Of a DNA stretch of 64,000 nucleotides, positions 1 through 10,927 are shown piece after piece. Below the pieces are notes generated by a model that searched no databases, was not told the DNA's origin, and saw nothing but the letters and a program-made list of their open reading frames with translations. The DNA comes from Cryptomeria japonica. Taxonomy: Eukaryota > Streptophyta > Pinopsida > Cupressales > Cupressaceae. How positions within the stretch are numbered: the stretch's first letter is position 1; the number at the start of each line of letters is the position of its first letter. The stretch covers positions 22,722,432 to 22,786,431 of the forward strand of contig NC_081412.1 in the NCBI RefSeq assembly GCF_030272615.1. The letters are read 5' to 3'. The translations under genes and the position numbers were made by a program.

Positions 1-58
1 GTGATGTTATCATCTTCAACACATTGTCCATGACCACATCGATAGTGGTGCAATCAAA

Positions 59-730
59 GTGGATGTGTGGAAACACGAGTCGAACAAGTCCATTGACAAG
101 ACCAATAGTGACTTTCAAATATATATCGATCCCTTTCACCTACATTCAACAAAATTTATCTCTGCATCAGATCCTTCTTTGGATGATGGTCCATTCATGA
201 ACATGGTCACCATCACTCCCATTTTCTTGCCTCTTAGCCAAAAGGGCAAGGTGTCTAAAGTATCTTTATCATTCACCCTTCTAAATGCCCCATATTGTGG
301 AGAGCCTACTCCTCTACACATTCTTGCCAAGTTGAATGGTAAAACTGTCACAGGTGTAATGACTGACCCATTGTGCAGAGTTGATATCATTATAGAGGAG
401 ACTCTATTCATAAAAGGTTGGCACAGTCCTGCGTATGATGAGTGTCGAGTGACCCTGAGAACACATAGGTTTTCTATCCCTCCTTTGGGTAGCATTACCT
501 TAATGATCCTTGTGGGGCCTAAGGTTGTATCTTCCACATTTGTGATCATTCTTGAGTCAGACTTATTTCAAGTTAAGCTAGGCATTCACTGGCTGATTGC
601 CATGGAGGCAGTCCCTTCACTAATTCATAAATGTTTCAGGTTTCCCCATGAGGGTTTGGTGCATGTCATTCAGGATATTGGGCATCGACCCCTGGTAGCC
701 CATGGGGACTTTTTGCTAGACCATTTTTGA
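59..730 (+). pseudogene. Gypsy retropepsin-like protease fragment
   Basis: An open frame of 223 codons that reads like the aspartic-protease segment of a plant Ty3/gypsy polyprotein. The order of recognisable pieces is a substrate-side strand (LHILAKLNGKTVTGVMTDPL), the linker IKGWHSPAYDECRVTL, then VKLGIHWL followed by AVPSLIHKCFRFPHEG, matching the usual LGxPWL...AVPSxxHxxxKFPxxG tail of plant gypsy proteases. The catalytic D-T/S-G triad is not intact: the place where it would be expected reads GVMTDP, so the enzyme would not work. The same frame seems to run on weakly past the stop at 730 (a segment starting MGELAPKLAQLG near 797). No RT or integrase follows on this strand. This is family recognition by eye; the subfamily is uncertain, though it resembles Tat-like proteases. 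Confidence 0.6.
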
Positions 731-2640
731 CCTACTCCAGTGGGGCCCATTCTTCCTTGTGGTGATGTGATATACCACATGCACTATTAGTATAAGATGG
801 GGGAGTTGGCTCCTAAATTAGCGCAACTTGGTTTTTCATTACCTCTTCCTAAATCAACCTCTGCTCCATCTATTTTGGTCTTGGAGTGGGTGGTGCCTCA
901 TGTCTCCTCATCACCAAGGACCGAGGAAAATCCTACCCCCCCCGAGTAGACCTCTGCATCTACCTAAGACTACACAGCTTCCAATGGTTTCTTTTTTTCC
1001 TATGGCCACATGTGATACAGACAAGGGAAAGGAACCTATGTTGTCAAAGTCTATGGCTCGCCCTCCCTTTGAGCTCTTAATCATTTCTGATATCCCTCAA
1101 CCCTCTTGTTATGAGAAAGGGAAGCGCTCCTCTCGAGATCGTTCATCACCACTTGCTCCTACTTCACATCCTCTGTCGGCACCCTCTGTTCCTCTGACTT
1201 CTCCTCAAGTGAAGCGAGGTAGGGTGTCCATTGTTGTGAATGTTGTGCATATCCTAGATGCACCTCCTATTTCATTAGTTGTTCCTTCTCATGTCCTTGA
1301 CACGGTTCCAGAGGCCGCATGATGCTCCTGAATTCTCAAGAGCCTCGGTTGATGGTCCTCACCTCCATCATAATCAACATGCACGTAAGATTAAACACTT
1401 TCAATAGATCATGGCTCGACAACATGATGCTGCTCTAGAAATCATTGGTGCCTCTTCGACACCTAGTCCTATTGTCTCACAGCTTGTTTCTTCAGATGTT
1501 CCTATCTCTACAACCTCTTTGGTCTTGCTTCTTATTGCTTCGGAGCCCGTTAATGAATCTCTCCCTAAACAGGTGCAGGTCTTCATTGATGCTTCTCTAG
1601 AGCTACCCCTCATCACTTCTTTGTTGAACATACCTCTATTATCTCAGCCCATTGATATGTTGCACACATAGGTGGTGTCTATTACATCTCTATCTACTCC
1701 CCTTATCTCATAATTATTCTATCATCAGATCTTTCCTGGAGTCCTTCATCCTGCTATGGTTTATAGGAGAGTTGCTTCTCATGTCTAACCCAAATGCAAG
1801 CTTGACTAGGGCCCCGTTCTAGAATTTTGATAGCAAAAATCCTAGCAAGTATATTCCTCACCCTCTTTTATGCCTATTTTAGTGCCTACTGGTTTGCCTA
1901 TTTCTATGTCTGTGATTGAGAAGGCCCTACCTTCTCTTAAATTTGTCATTGCTCTTCTTCTAGAGGCCAGAAATCTTATCCTTCTTTCATCTTCTTGAAG
2001 TGAGTCACCTACTTCTTCTATGAAGGCTTGCATGTTCAAACCCTTGGAGGACATCTAGACCTTGTCTACAATCTTCATGCGATTGTTGACCCTTACCTTC
2101 TTCAAGCCAGTGGACACAGACATTACTGCTACTTCATCCCTTGTCCTCACTGTCAGTGAGGCACTCAGTGAAGCTCTTGTTGTTGTCCCTCTCTAAGCTC
2201 ATCCTCCTTACGATCTATATTGGGAGGATGAAAGTCTCCTACGGGATGACCTTTAGGGTGTTTATCTCTTCCCTCCATATTTTTGTGTGGGCGCTTGATT
2301 GTGTTCCCCCATATTGGCTTTACATGTTTGTTCCCTCCCGGAGGACCCGTACTCTATAGGTACTTGGATACGGGAGGTTGACTGTCTTTATCTGTTGTGC
2401 TCTCCTAGAGGACCCAAGTTACTTCGTAGGTGCTCAAATACGAGATATTTTTTATCATATATCTTTTTCTATTTGTCTCTTTCTACTTCATCTATTTGTC
2501 GTATCTTGCTTTTTTTATATATGGGGACAATGCAAAGTGTTGGGGGCATTTTTAGCCTTCTTCCATGTTGACCAGAATTTTTATTTTATCTTTGTCTTCA
2601 TGTGCTCTTCTTTAAATCTGAGAACTTTGGCTCTATGATA
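731..2640 (+). other. Decayed, Pro/Ser-rich continuation of the gypsy element
   Basis: Short plus-strand open stretches rich in proline, serine and leucine (for example 828-1322) with many stops. They look like the remains of a polyprotein linker rather than any domain I can name. No RT, RNase H or integrase motif was found, so pol was either deleted or never present. No independent gene is supported here. Confidence 0.3.
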
Positions 2641-4629
2641 ATATACCCATCTCGCAGTTGAATCACATATTTCTTCTCACTACTATGGGTTTTGATGCCA
2701 AACTATCAAATACCCCTGTCTTCTCGCCTTTCATTTTTGATGTTGTGGATATCTTTGTGTCACCAGCTAATGGTGACATTCCATGGAAACATCTTGCTAT
2801 GTTGACGTTCCACAACTTCTCTTATTTTTAGAATGACATTCCTTTCATGCATATCATTCTAAGGGGGGGCATCATATCTTCATTTCTACATAATCTGCTT
2901 TTGTCATTTAGTCTTTTGCACTAGTATTTCTTGTTGATCATATTTCCATGCTTGCCTAGATGGGGGCCGAACCATTTGATTTATCTCTTTTGTTTGCATT
3001 GATAAGGGCCAATCTACTACCTACCAAATCTATCTTTGATCGCTCAATCGCATGGCTATCTAGCGTATCACTACCCATGTCGGCAAAAACCTATCTATCT
3101 TATTGCCCTATCATATGGTCATCCATATTGGAATATATCTTGCCCTATCGTATGGTTAATCCATACCAACATATCTCATCATCCCATTGTATAGCTATAT
3201 AGCATAATGTACTTTTCTATTTATACCGATACATCTTATATCATGACGGCCATTTATCTTGTATCTTTTCATAACCAGGGGCTTTCCTCCAAAGTGAGGC
3301 TCATTTTTGTTACGCTATCTATCTCTATCTTTTATCTTATCATCCGACATGTTAGTTTGTAGCTATCATGTTTGTGATGTATCAATTAGCAATATCCATT
3401 CCAAATCTCATCTATATCTTGTTGGGGGCAATCTCATCTGATCAATAAAAATCTGCCTCCCTATCGCAACTCTCTATCTTCCTCTACTTTAGCTTCACAT
3501 CTCTCGACAAAGACATGCTCACTAAAGTGGGGGCAAAATATAATATAAAAAATCTCTCCCTTTGTTATTCAACACAATAAATGATGCCTTCCTCTATGTC
3601 ATCATAGGTCTGGCATAGCCACCTTTATCCATTTGTCCACTCGGATCACCCAGTCAACTCGAAGCAGGTATTTCACCAACTCTGCCAACTTGTCACCTTT
3701 GGGGACTAGGACACGACATGGAGATGTTTGTGCAGTGCGCTAGCATCCTATGAATTTAACGGTTTACAAGTGGTCGTTTGAGCGTTACGCCTGCACTTGG
3801 AAGGAATGTAACACCCCTACATACATCCATCGACATTGATTTTTCATCCAGAGCCTATATCTCTCAAGGTTGAAGGCATTTTGAGATTGCTCTTCTTAGT
3901 TTGGAGCTCTCAACGATTTCCTAGACAACATTCATAGCTTCCTATACCAAGACCACCATTGTTGTAGCTCTCCAAATAGTTTACAACATCATCTCTTCGA
4001 GCACTTTGGAAAGCGAAGTTCATTTATTCTCTTTCCCCTTTTTACTTTGTATATCTCTCTACTTATCGCCACTTTCCAAATATCTTTATCATTTTTATTT
4101 TCCCCATGGCTCTATTTGGGTTGTCCATGGAGGTGAAAACACCAAAATGGGGGTCCGAGTTAGGCAGGCTCCAAAACACAACCCCCAACATTTTTCTTCT
4201 TACTTGTGTGTAGGTTCTCAATCGTGAAAGAAGATTATTTCGGAGAGGCTTCAATCGTGAACCTTTCGTGAGCTTACTCTATTTCCTCCTCTTGATTTAT
4301 TCTTCCATTTCATGTTTCGCACTATCATTCTGTTTTATCATTTTCCTATAAACATTGTATTTTAATTGTATCTATCATTGTGGTATGGTTCCTTTGCTCC
4401 GTTTGTACAGGATGACAATGCGCTGTGCTAGTGTCCCAATTCTGTGTGCTTGTCTCAGGGATAGAGGCTCAATAGAGCCATGCAGACATCCTCTCTACAA
4501 TGTAATAGTTTAGTTTGACTATTTTCATCCCTTGGCTCACCTTAGCACCAGTTCGAGTGAGGTATCGAAGGGTCAAATTTTTTTCTGGGTACCATCATCC
4601 TTGAGGTAGAAAATTTCCTATGCTATGAG
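2641..4629 (+). other. Non-coding 3' region of a decayed gypsy element
   Basis: No convincing gene. The stretch contains several polypurine-like G runs on the plus strand (AAGGGGGGG near 2860, TTGGGGGCA near 3422, AGTGGGGGCAAAA near 3529, AATGGGGGTCC near 4146) of the kind found near the 3' ends of plant gypsy elements. TGTAACACCCC at 3807 looks like a possible LTR start, but I found no matching terminus or target duplication. The boundaries are therefore not placed. Confidence 0.3.
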
Positions 4630-4975
4630 GGCAAGATAATGGAAAACACAACTCACACATTCATTGCCTCAAAAATCTATCACATAAAAAAATATGATCA
4701 TCAAATCTAATTAAAAATTGGTATTTGCACTTCTGCTTCCCACATATGCTTCTGTAATTCTCTCAATAAATCTACACCATAATCCATACATTTGCACATC
4801 TATTTACATTACCTTATTCATAGAAACACTTAACTAGGTTGGCCACAAACATAAAAAAACATAATTTACACAAAGTCTGCCAACTTGAGCAACTGTTGTA
4901 AATGTTTTCCACTCCATGAGATAAAGAGGACCTAAGAACATTAAAACATGTCTTCCTAAGTTGATTCCAACTAAC
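4630..4975 (-). repeat. Fragment of copia LTR (family of elements A and B)
   Basis: This stretch follows, base by base though diverged, the inner part of the LTRs at 29465-31024 and 41512-43080. It shares the words ATGATCATCAAA, TTTGCACATCTATTTA and GGAGATAAAGAGGA in the same order. It breaks off exactly where the LTR of element C begins (4976), so C inserted into an older copy of this LTR. The other half of the broken LTR is not next to C's far side. Confidence 0.6.
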
Positions 4976-6329
4976 TGTTGGCAACAAGAAGGAATGAAAA
5001 CTGAGAGGGGGGGGTGAATTAGTTTTTACCAGATTAAACAATTTAAGCACAATCTCATATCTAATCAACTATAGCAAAAAGTAAGATAATAACAATAACA
5101 AAAATACACATAACACAAATATTTTTGACATGTAAGAACCGGTCAAGTGAAAAACCATAGTGGGAACCTACCCACAATGAGATGATACTCTTTAGTAGTA
5201 TGTGTAAATTTTACAATGGGGAATGCATATGCATTCAAAAACATTGCCTAGAGTTCACTGCTCAAAATACAATGACTGGAAAGGCTACAACCCTCAGGGA
5301 AGGTTCACTACCTTACAAAGATATTCGGACTACAATACGACAAGGATGAACTGCAAAGAATAGCATATGCTAATGCCTGATGACAGTTCTGGTTAAGCTC
5401 ATGTATCTGCCCTGCAACATTCTATGCTCAATACACCACACCAAAAGGTGAATTCACTTTTTCGTTCATACACCACTCTTCTTGATAATGCAGACTCAAC
5501 ACTGACACCCCAATTTACATGAATATTACACCCATTTATACAAATCATCAACCTTGACTACAAGGTCAGCCAAACCCTTATCGCCTAATTACAAAATTAC
5601 ACCACACGACACATAAATCAACCATTAGACTAATACAATATCATAAAAAACATAGCATAGACCTAAATCAATTACTCGAACATGTAATACCACTAAAAAT
5701 CTTACCAAGATTAAACTGCAACATGTTACACCACCAAAAATACTGCATAACACGAAGAATATCACCAGGCCCATAAGATATTCAAGAATGCGCACAATGA
5801 TCAATGCAGACCATCAAAATAAACAGGACATAATTAGGAAACATCAACAAGCACGTTAGAACCATCCACAATAGCTACACCAACACCACTTAATTAAATC
5901 TTCATTGATCAACACACTAACATTCAAGAACACTTAACAACAACAAATCAAACAAGAAAGATAGCTTGCAGAGCATCAAATCACAAACCACCTGAAATGA
6001 AGATACACATGAACATCCAAAACACTCTCCCAAATCCGCAACATAAGATATGATCACATCGGAGCACAACGGATCAAACATCAAAATACTGCAACACTGA
6101 AAACTAATCTCCATACCGGAATCCTCAACTCGATCAGATCATCACATAGCATCATGGAATTAATAAAGAATGAAGTATCTCTAGTTGATTCAACTAGCAA
6201 ATAGATAAATCAACCAGATCAACTCACTGCAATCACCGGATAACCAAAACATCTCTATGTAACATCAGAACACATGAATATGTTGACATCAATGACAACA
6301 ACATATCCTAGCATCAAAAATATCCAACA
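4976..6329 (-). repeat. 3' LTR of copia element C
   Basis: A 1,354-bp LTR with perfect short terminal inverted repeats (TGTTGG at 4976, CCAACA ending 6329). In minus orientation it follows a polypurine tract and the RNase H end of copia pol. The sequence near its left end (GAGGGGGGGGTGAATTAG) and the block reading AAAAACCATAGTGGGAACC are typical of the R/U5 side of plant copia LTRs of this type. The left flank is CTAAC; the partner flank is lost because the 5' part of C is missing. Confidence 0.8.
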
Positions 6330-6655
6330 ATCTCCCCCTTTGGCATTGATGGCAACATGTGAATGTGAAAAACAATCAATGCAAAGGAATAAATCAACAC
6401 CAACAAACTCCCCCTAAGATCATGTATACATAGCTCCAAAAATAAGGCAATTTTTCACTTGCTTCTCTCCCCCTTTGAAAACAATGCCAAAGACATAAAC
6501 AAATCAATCTTCTCTCCTCATTACAAGATAATCTCTCACCCTTCACAAACTTGCACAACACACTGACTACCGTGGCTGAGTAACAACACCAACTCATCAA
6601 CCCAAATAAAAAGATAAGATTGTGAAGTCCACCGGATTGACGCATCTCCATGCAC
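6330..6655 (-). other. Polypurine tract and 3' untranslated region of element C
   Basis: Read on the minus strand, CCAAAGGGGGAGA lies directly against the LTR start TTGTTGG, which is the standard primer site for plus-strand synthesis. Two further AGGGGGAG-type purine runs lie at about 6408 and 6466, as often seen in this copia group. There is no gene between the RNase H stop and the LTR. Confidence 0.75.
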
Positions 6656-8671
6656 CTAGTTCTCATCAAGAGGGCAAAAGACCCCTAAATTGTCTCTCAA
6701 ATACACAAATGTATCTTCGGGAAAAGGCTTAGTAAAAATATCCGCAATCTGGTCCTTTGTAGATACATACTCCAATTTGACTTCATCATTGACCTTCTCC
6801 CTCAAGAAATGATACTTAATTGATATGTGCTTTGTATTAGAATACAATACCGGATTCTTAGAAATATTAATAGCACTTGAATTGTCACAATATATAATAG
6901 TAGACTCATCATATATAACCCTAATATCTTTCAATAATCTTCTTCATCCAAACAACTTGATTACAGTTTCTAGTAGAAATAGTATATTTAGCTTCAACAA
7001 TAGATAGAGGTATAGCATCTTGTTTCTTACTAGCCCATGAAACCAACTTCATCCCCAAAAAGAAAGTTCCACTGGTAGTTCTCTTCTAGTAATCTACATC
7101 ACCACCCCAATCAACATTAGTATAAGCACATAACATAAAATCATCATTGTTTAGATACCACAACCCATAATCAATAGTCCCCTTCAAATATCTAAAAATC
7201 CACTCTCTTTAGGATCAGATTGAAATTTGGCACAAAGACAAACATCATGCATAATATTCAGTCTAGTCTAAGTCAAGTACAATAATCCACCAACCATAGA
7301 TCTATACAAGGTTTGATTAACTTTTGGAGATCCATCTTGCTTAGACAACTTGCATCCAATCACCATAGGAGTTCCAATATGTTTAGAATCAGATAACCCA
7401 AATTTCTTCAATAGTTCCTTCACATATTTAGATTGAGAAATGAAAATACCTTTACCAATCTGTGTAATTTGCAATCCTAAGAAGAATTTCATCTCACCTA
7501 TCATAGACATCTCAAATTCCTTTTACATATCATCAACAAACTTCATACTCAAGCCATCATCTCCTCCAAAAATAATGTCATCCACAAATACTTCAATAAT
7601 CAAAATATTATCATTCTCAACCTTAAAGTATAAATTACTATCAACAATACCTTTACAAAATCCCAACTTCATCAAATACTTGTCTAATCTAGCATACCAA
7701 GCTCTAGAGGCTTGCCTCAGTCCATATAATACTTTCTTCAATCTGCATACCATGTCTCCTTCATCTAATAATAAAAATCCTTCCGGTTGCTCAATGTAGA
7801 CTTCCTCTGCCAAATCTCCATTCAAAAAGGCCGATTTGATATCCATTTGATACATCTTGAAATTCTTGTAAATAGCATATGCAAGCAGCAATCTAACAAC
7901 TTCAATTCTAGCTACCAGAGAAAAATTCTCCTCATAATCAATACCTTCCATCTAAGAGCATCCCTTACACACCAATCTTTCTTTATTTCTCACCACTTCA
8001 CTGGCTTCAGTTTATTTTGGAACATCCATTTAGTACCAATCACATTCTTGTCTTTAGGTCTCAGAACAAGCTCCCATGTGTTATTCTTCTCAATTTGATT
8101 CAACTCTTCCTCCATAGCTTTTATCCAATTTTCATCATTGCATGCTTCAACAACATCTTTAGGTTCAATCTTGGAAATTAGGCATATCTCTTTAGCAACA
8201 ATCCTTCTCCTAGTCATCACACCTTTATTTTTATCACCAATAATCTGATTCTCTTAGTGATTTAATTTCACATACCTCAAAGTCTTCTGATTGTTCTGAT
8301 TTTCAAGTTCTTGAACTTCTTCACCGACAACAACAATATCTAGAGTAACTGTCTCTACCAGAGCATTCTGCTTAGGGATATCAATCTATGTAGGTTTAGA
8401 AATAATATCCTGATCATCAATCTCATATCCACATGCTCTGATTTGCTTCCCATGACATTCATCAACCTTCACATTTGCATTTTCCACTATCTTCTTCAAT
8501 CTTTTGTTGTAACACGGATAGGCCTTTCTCTTAGTAGAATATCCCAAGAATATTCCTTCGTCACATCTTTCATCAAACTTTCCTATATACTCATCTCTTT
8601 TGATATAACATTTGCTTCCAAAAACTTTGAAATATCTAACTGTAGGGACATGACCAAACCATAGCTCATAA
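6656..8671 (-). pseudogene. Ty1/copia pol fragment (integrase end, RT, RNase H), element C
   Basis: Minus-strand copia pol with its pieces in the right order. The end of integrase lies at about 8671-8440 (VRYFKVFGSKCYIKRDEYIG type). RT spans 8220-7268, with NTWELV, IGTKWMFQNK, the MDIKSAFLNGDL strand, the catalytic FVDDI, and then GEMKFFLGLQI. RNase H is at 6934-6656, with YCDNSSAINISKNPV, TKHISIKYHFLRE and a DIFTKPF end. Several in-frame stops and gaps split it, so it is dead, although the RT active-site aspartates survive. The upstream part (gag, protease, integrase core) is absent: the frame stops exactly at 8671, where the LTR of gypsy D begins. Superfamily assignment is certain; the Tork/SIRE-like clade is likely. 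Confidence 0.9.
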
Positions 8672-10927
8672 TGTAATGCCCCACCAAGAACCCTAATATT
8701 TAATTTTAGTAATTAAAAAACAATTTTATTCTTTTTTTCTAAGGAATAAATTGATGAATACTAAGAGGGGGGGTGAATTAGTATACCAAAAAATACTGAA
8801 CTTAAACACTTTAACAGTTTAGTAGTAAACTGGTAAAACAATTTTACTAACAAACCGGTTAACACAAATGCAAACCAAACAACAAATAAGATATTCACCC
8901 ACAGAAGCACCATCACCATAACACAAGAGATTTTGACATGGAAACCCAAATGGAAAAAACCACAGTGAGATGAAACTCACAAGTAACTATCTGTAGAATA
9001 GTAACCAGACCGGTTAAGGTCATACAATGTTCTTCACCAAAACAGATCCTATTAGGAATCTCAATCTCTATTAGGAGATAAGTCTGATTAAAGACTACCT
9101 TGTCAGAGGATTTCAGATCCATAGTTGTGAACCACCTTGTTAGAGGATTTACAAAGGTTTTTCCAAGCCTACCCGGTTAAGGGTTTCAGACTTGTCGAAG
9201 ATGTGAGTAATCAACAAGTGAATGATCTAGATACTAGCACAGTATGCTTGGTTAGATCCTTGATAGCTCATTGTTAATGCATTCCAGTATTACTTCAGTC
9301 TTCAGTAAATCCACACTCTGTTACAACATATAGACTCGATCTTCCCTTCTAAGATCGCACATACAGAAACTCATCAAAACCATAAACCCCAACAGCTATA
9401 TCCTAAAACCCTAGACATGATGTCCTTAAAAAGGAATCTGGTTTCATGTCGGTCCAATAGGATTACATTGCAAGTTCCTAGGTTCATTACATATAGACAC
9501 ATTTGGTAACATGACACAAAATCACCATCAAAGTGTCGGTGGATGGTAACTCATCACAAAAATACTAGTTGGTAACTCATCACGGAGTATTACCGGTTCA
9601 TACAACTTTACCGATTACCGGTTGATAACTCATCACAGAGTAATATCGGTTCATACAACTTTACCGATTACCGGTTGTCAAAAATGAAGACTGGGAAAAT
9701 GATAACTGCCGCTTAAGTTTCTTTGCTGTGCTTGAGATCCTCGAACCGCTTGAGGTCTCCATACCGCTTGAGATCAGTAAACACTTTCTGCAAAACACTG
9801 ATAGCCTAAAGACTATAACACAATACCGGTTTGGAACAAATATCGGATGAGCATAACTCATACATACAAAAAGTGATCTCAAAGCAAGTGTGTGTCCATC
9901 ATTGACAATCACAACATAAACCTAAAAAATGCCAACATAAATTACATGCAATAAGCAAAAATAATTTTTCTATCTTTTCTTTTCTCATGCAAATTAATTA
10001 GTTTCCTAAAAAGGGAATTAAAGCAGTACTTTAATTCTAATTTATTCTTTTATTCATTTATTTATTCTTTTATTCTTTTATTCCTTTATTTATTTAAAAT
10101 TCTAGGAAACAATAAATGAAATTAATCTAATTTATTTTTCACTAAAATTTAAATAAAATATATTTCTAATATCATACAGCTTGCAACTTAATTTAATAAT
10201 TTATTTTAATTAATTAAATTTATAATCTCAATGCATAAAATACATAATTCCCAAAATACCAACTATGAGATAACTCCATAAATTTAATTAATTAATCAAA
10301 TCCACTAAACACACAACTTAACAAACCCCAAGCAAAGACTCATAAAAAAAAATCAAACAACAATAAATGAAGGCCGAACAAACTGACATGATGATCAATT
10401 GACGTCACTCACAAGAGTGTAACTAGGTAAAATAGGGTCAACTACTACCTCCTCCACTTCCATCAGACAATATAAGGCATGCTCAGACCTATGAAGCTAG
10501 GTGGAGATGATACCCCGTACCTACCCAGTACTTGTACCTACAATATCCTGCATCACCGAACCACACATGCATATATACAATATAGGAAACACGACATACA
10601 CACCGATGAAGGAGAATCGTGATGTTCCCTATCTTATCGAAGTGAGTGAAGGAAAATCGTCCTCTTGCATCCAATACACTCACAGATACGCAACATATAA
10701 TTTTCCATTGCATAGATAAAATAAAGTGTTAGTACATAGCAATAATCCATAAAATACCATAAATCACAAGTACTAAAATACTGCAAATAAATTATGCATC
10801 TCATATCCAGATAAAGCATGAAATAATTTCATATAAGTCTGAATAACACATCATAGTAATGTATCCACTGAAAGTAAGCAATAATAAAATATGAGTCTAA
10901 TGAGTTCAAACGAGGAGAGGTACTACA
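8672..10927 (-). repeat. 3' LTR of gypsy element D, split by a solo LTR
   Basis: The outer termini are TGTAATGCCCC (8672) and GGTACTACA (ending 10927), forming TGTA...TACA. On the minus strand the polypurine tract TTTTGGGGAGAGAA lies directly before the LTR start TGTAGTACC. Without the inserted solo LTR and one copy of its target duplication it would be about 1,065 bp. It cuts straight into the integrase end of copia C (flank CATAA at 8667-8671), so D is younger than C. AT-rich T-run sequence fills 9945-10350. There is no gene; plus-strand open stretches around 10.5 kb are chance. Confidence 0.8.
8752..9937 (-). mobile_element. Solo copia-type LTR with TAAAT target duplication
   Basis: A 1,186-bp LTR running from TGATGAATAC to AATGCCAACA and flanked on both sides by TAAAT (8747-8751 and 9938-9942). 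There is no internal region, so it is a solo LTR left by recombination between the two LTRs of a full element. In minus orientation it ends with the familiar TTCACCCCCCCTCTTAG block. It resembles the LTRs of element H but is clearly another family (it contains repeated ACCGGTT words). It lies inside the LTR of gypsy D and is therefore younger. Confidence 0.9.

Noticed and set aside
3807-4620. TGTAACACCCC as the start of a solo LTR
   Set aside because: No matching CA end followed by the flank AGGAA could be found, so the element cannot be bounded.
7440-8098. Plus-strand open frames of 103-119 codons
   Set aside because: They are antisense shadows of the copia RT on the minus strand.
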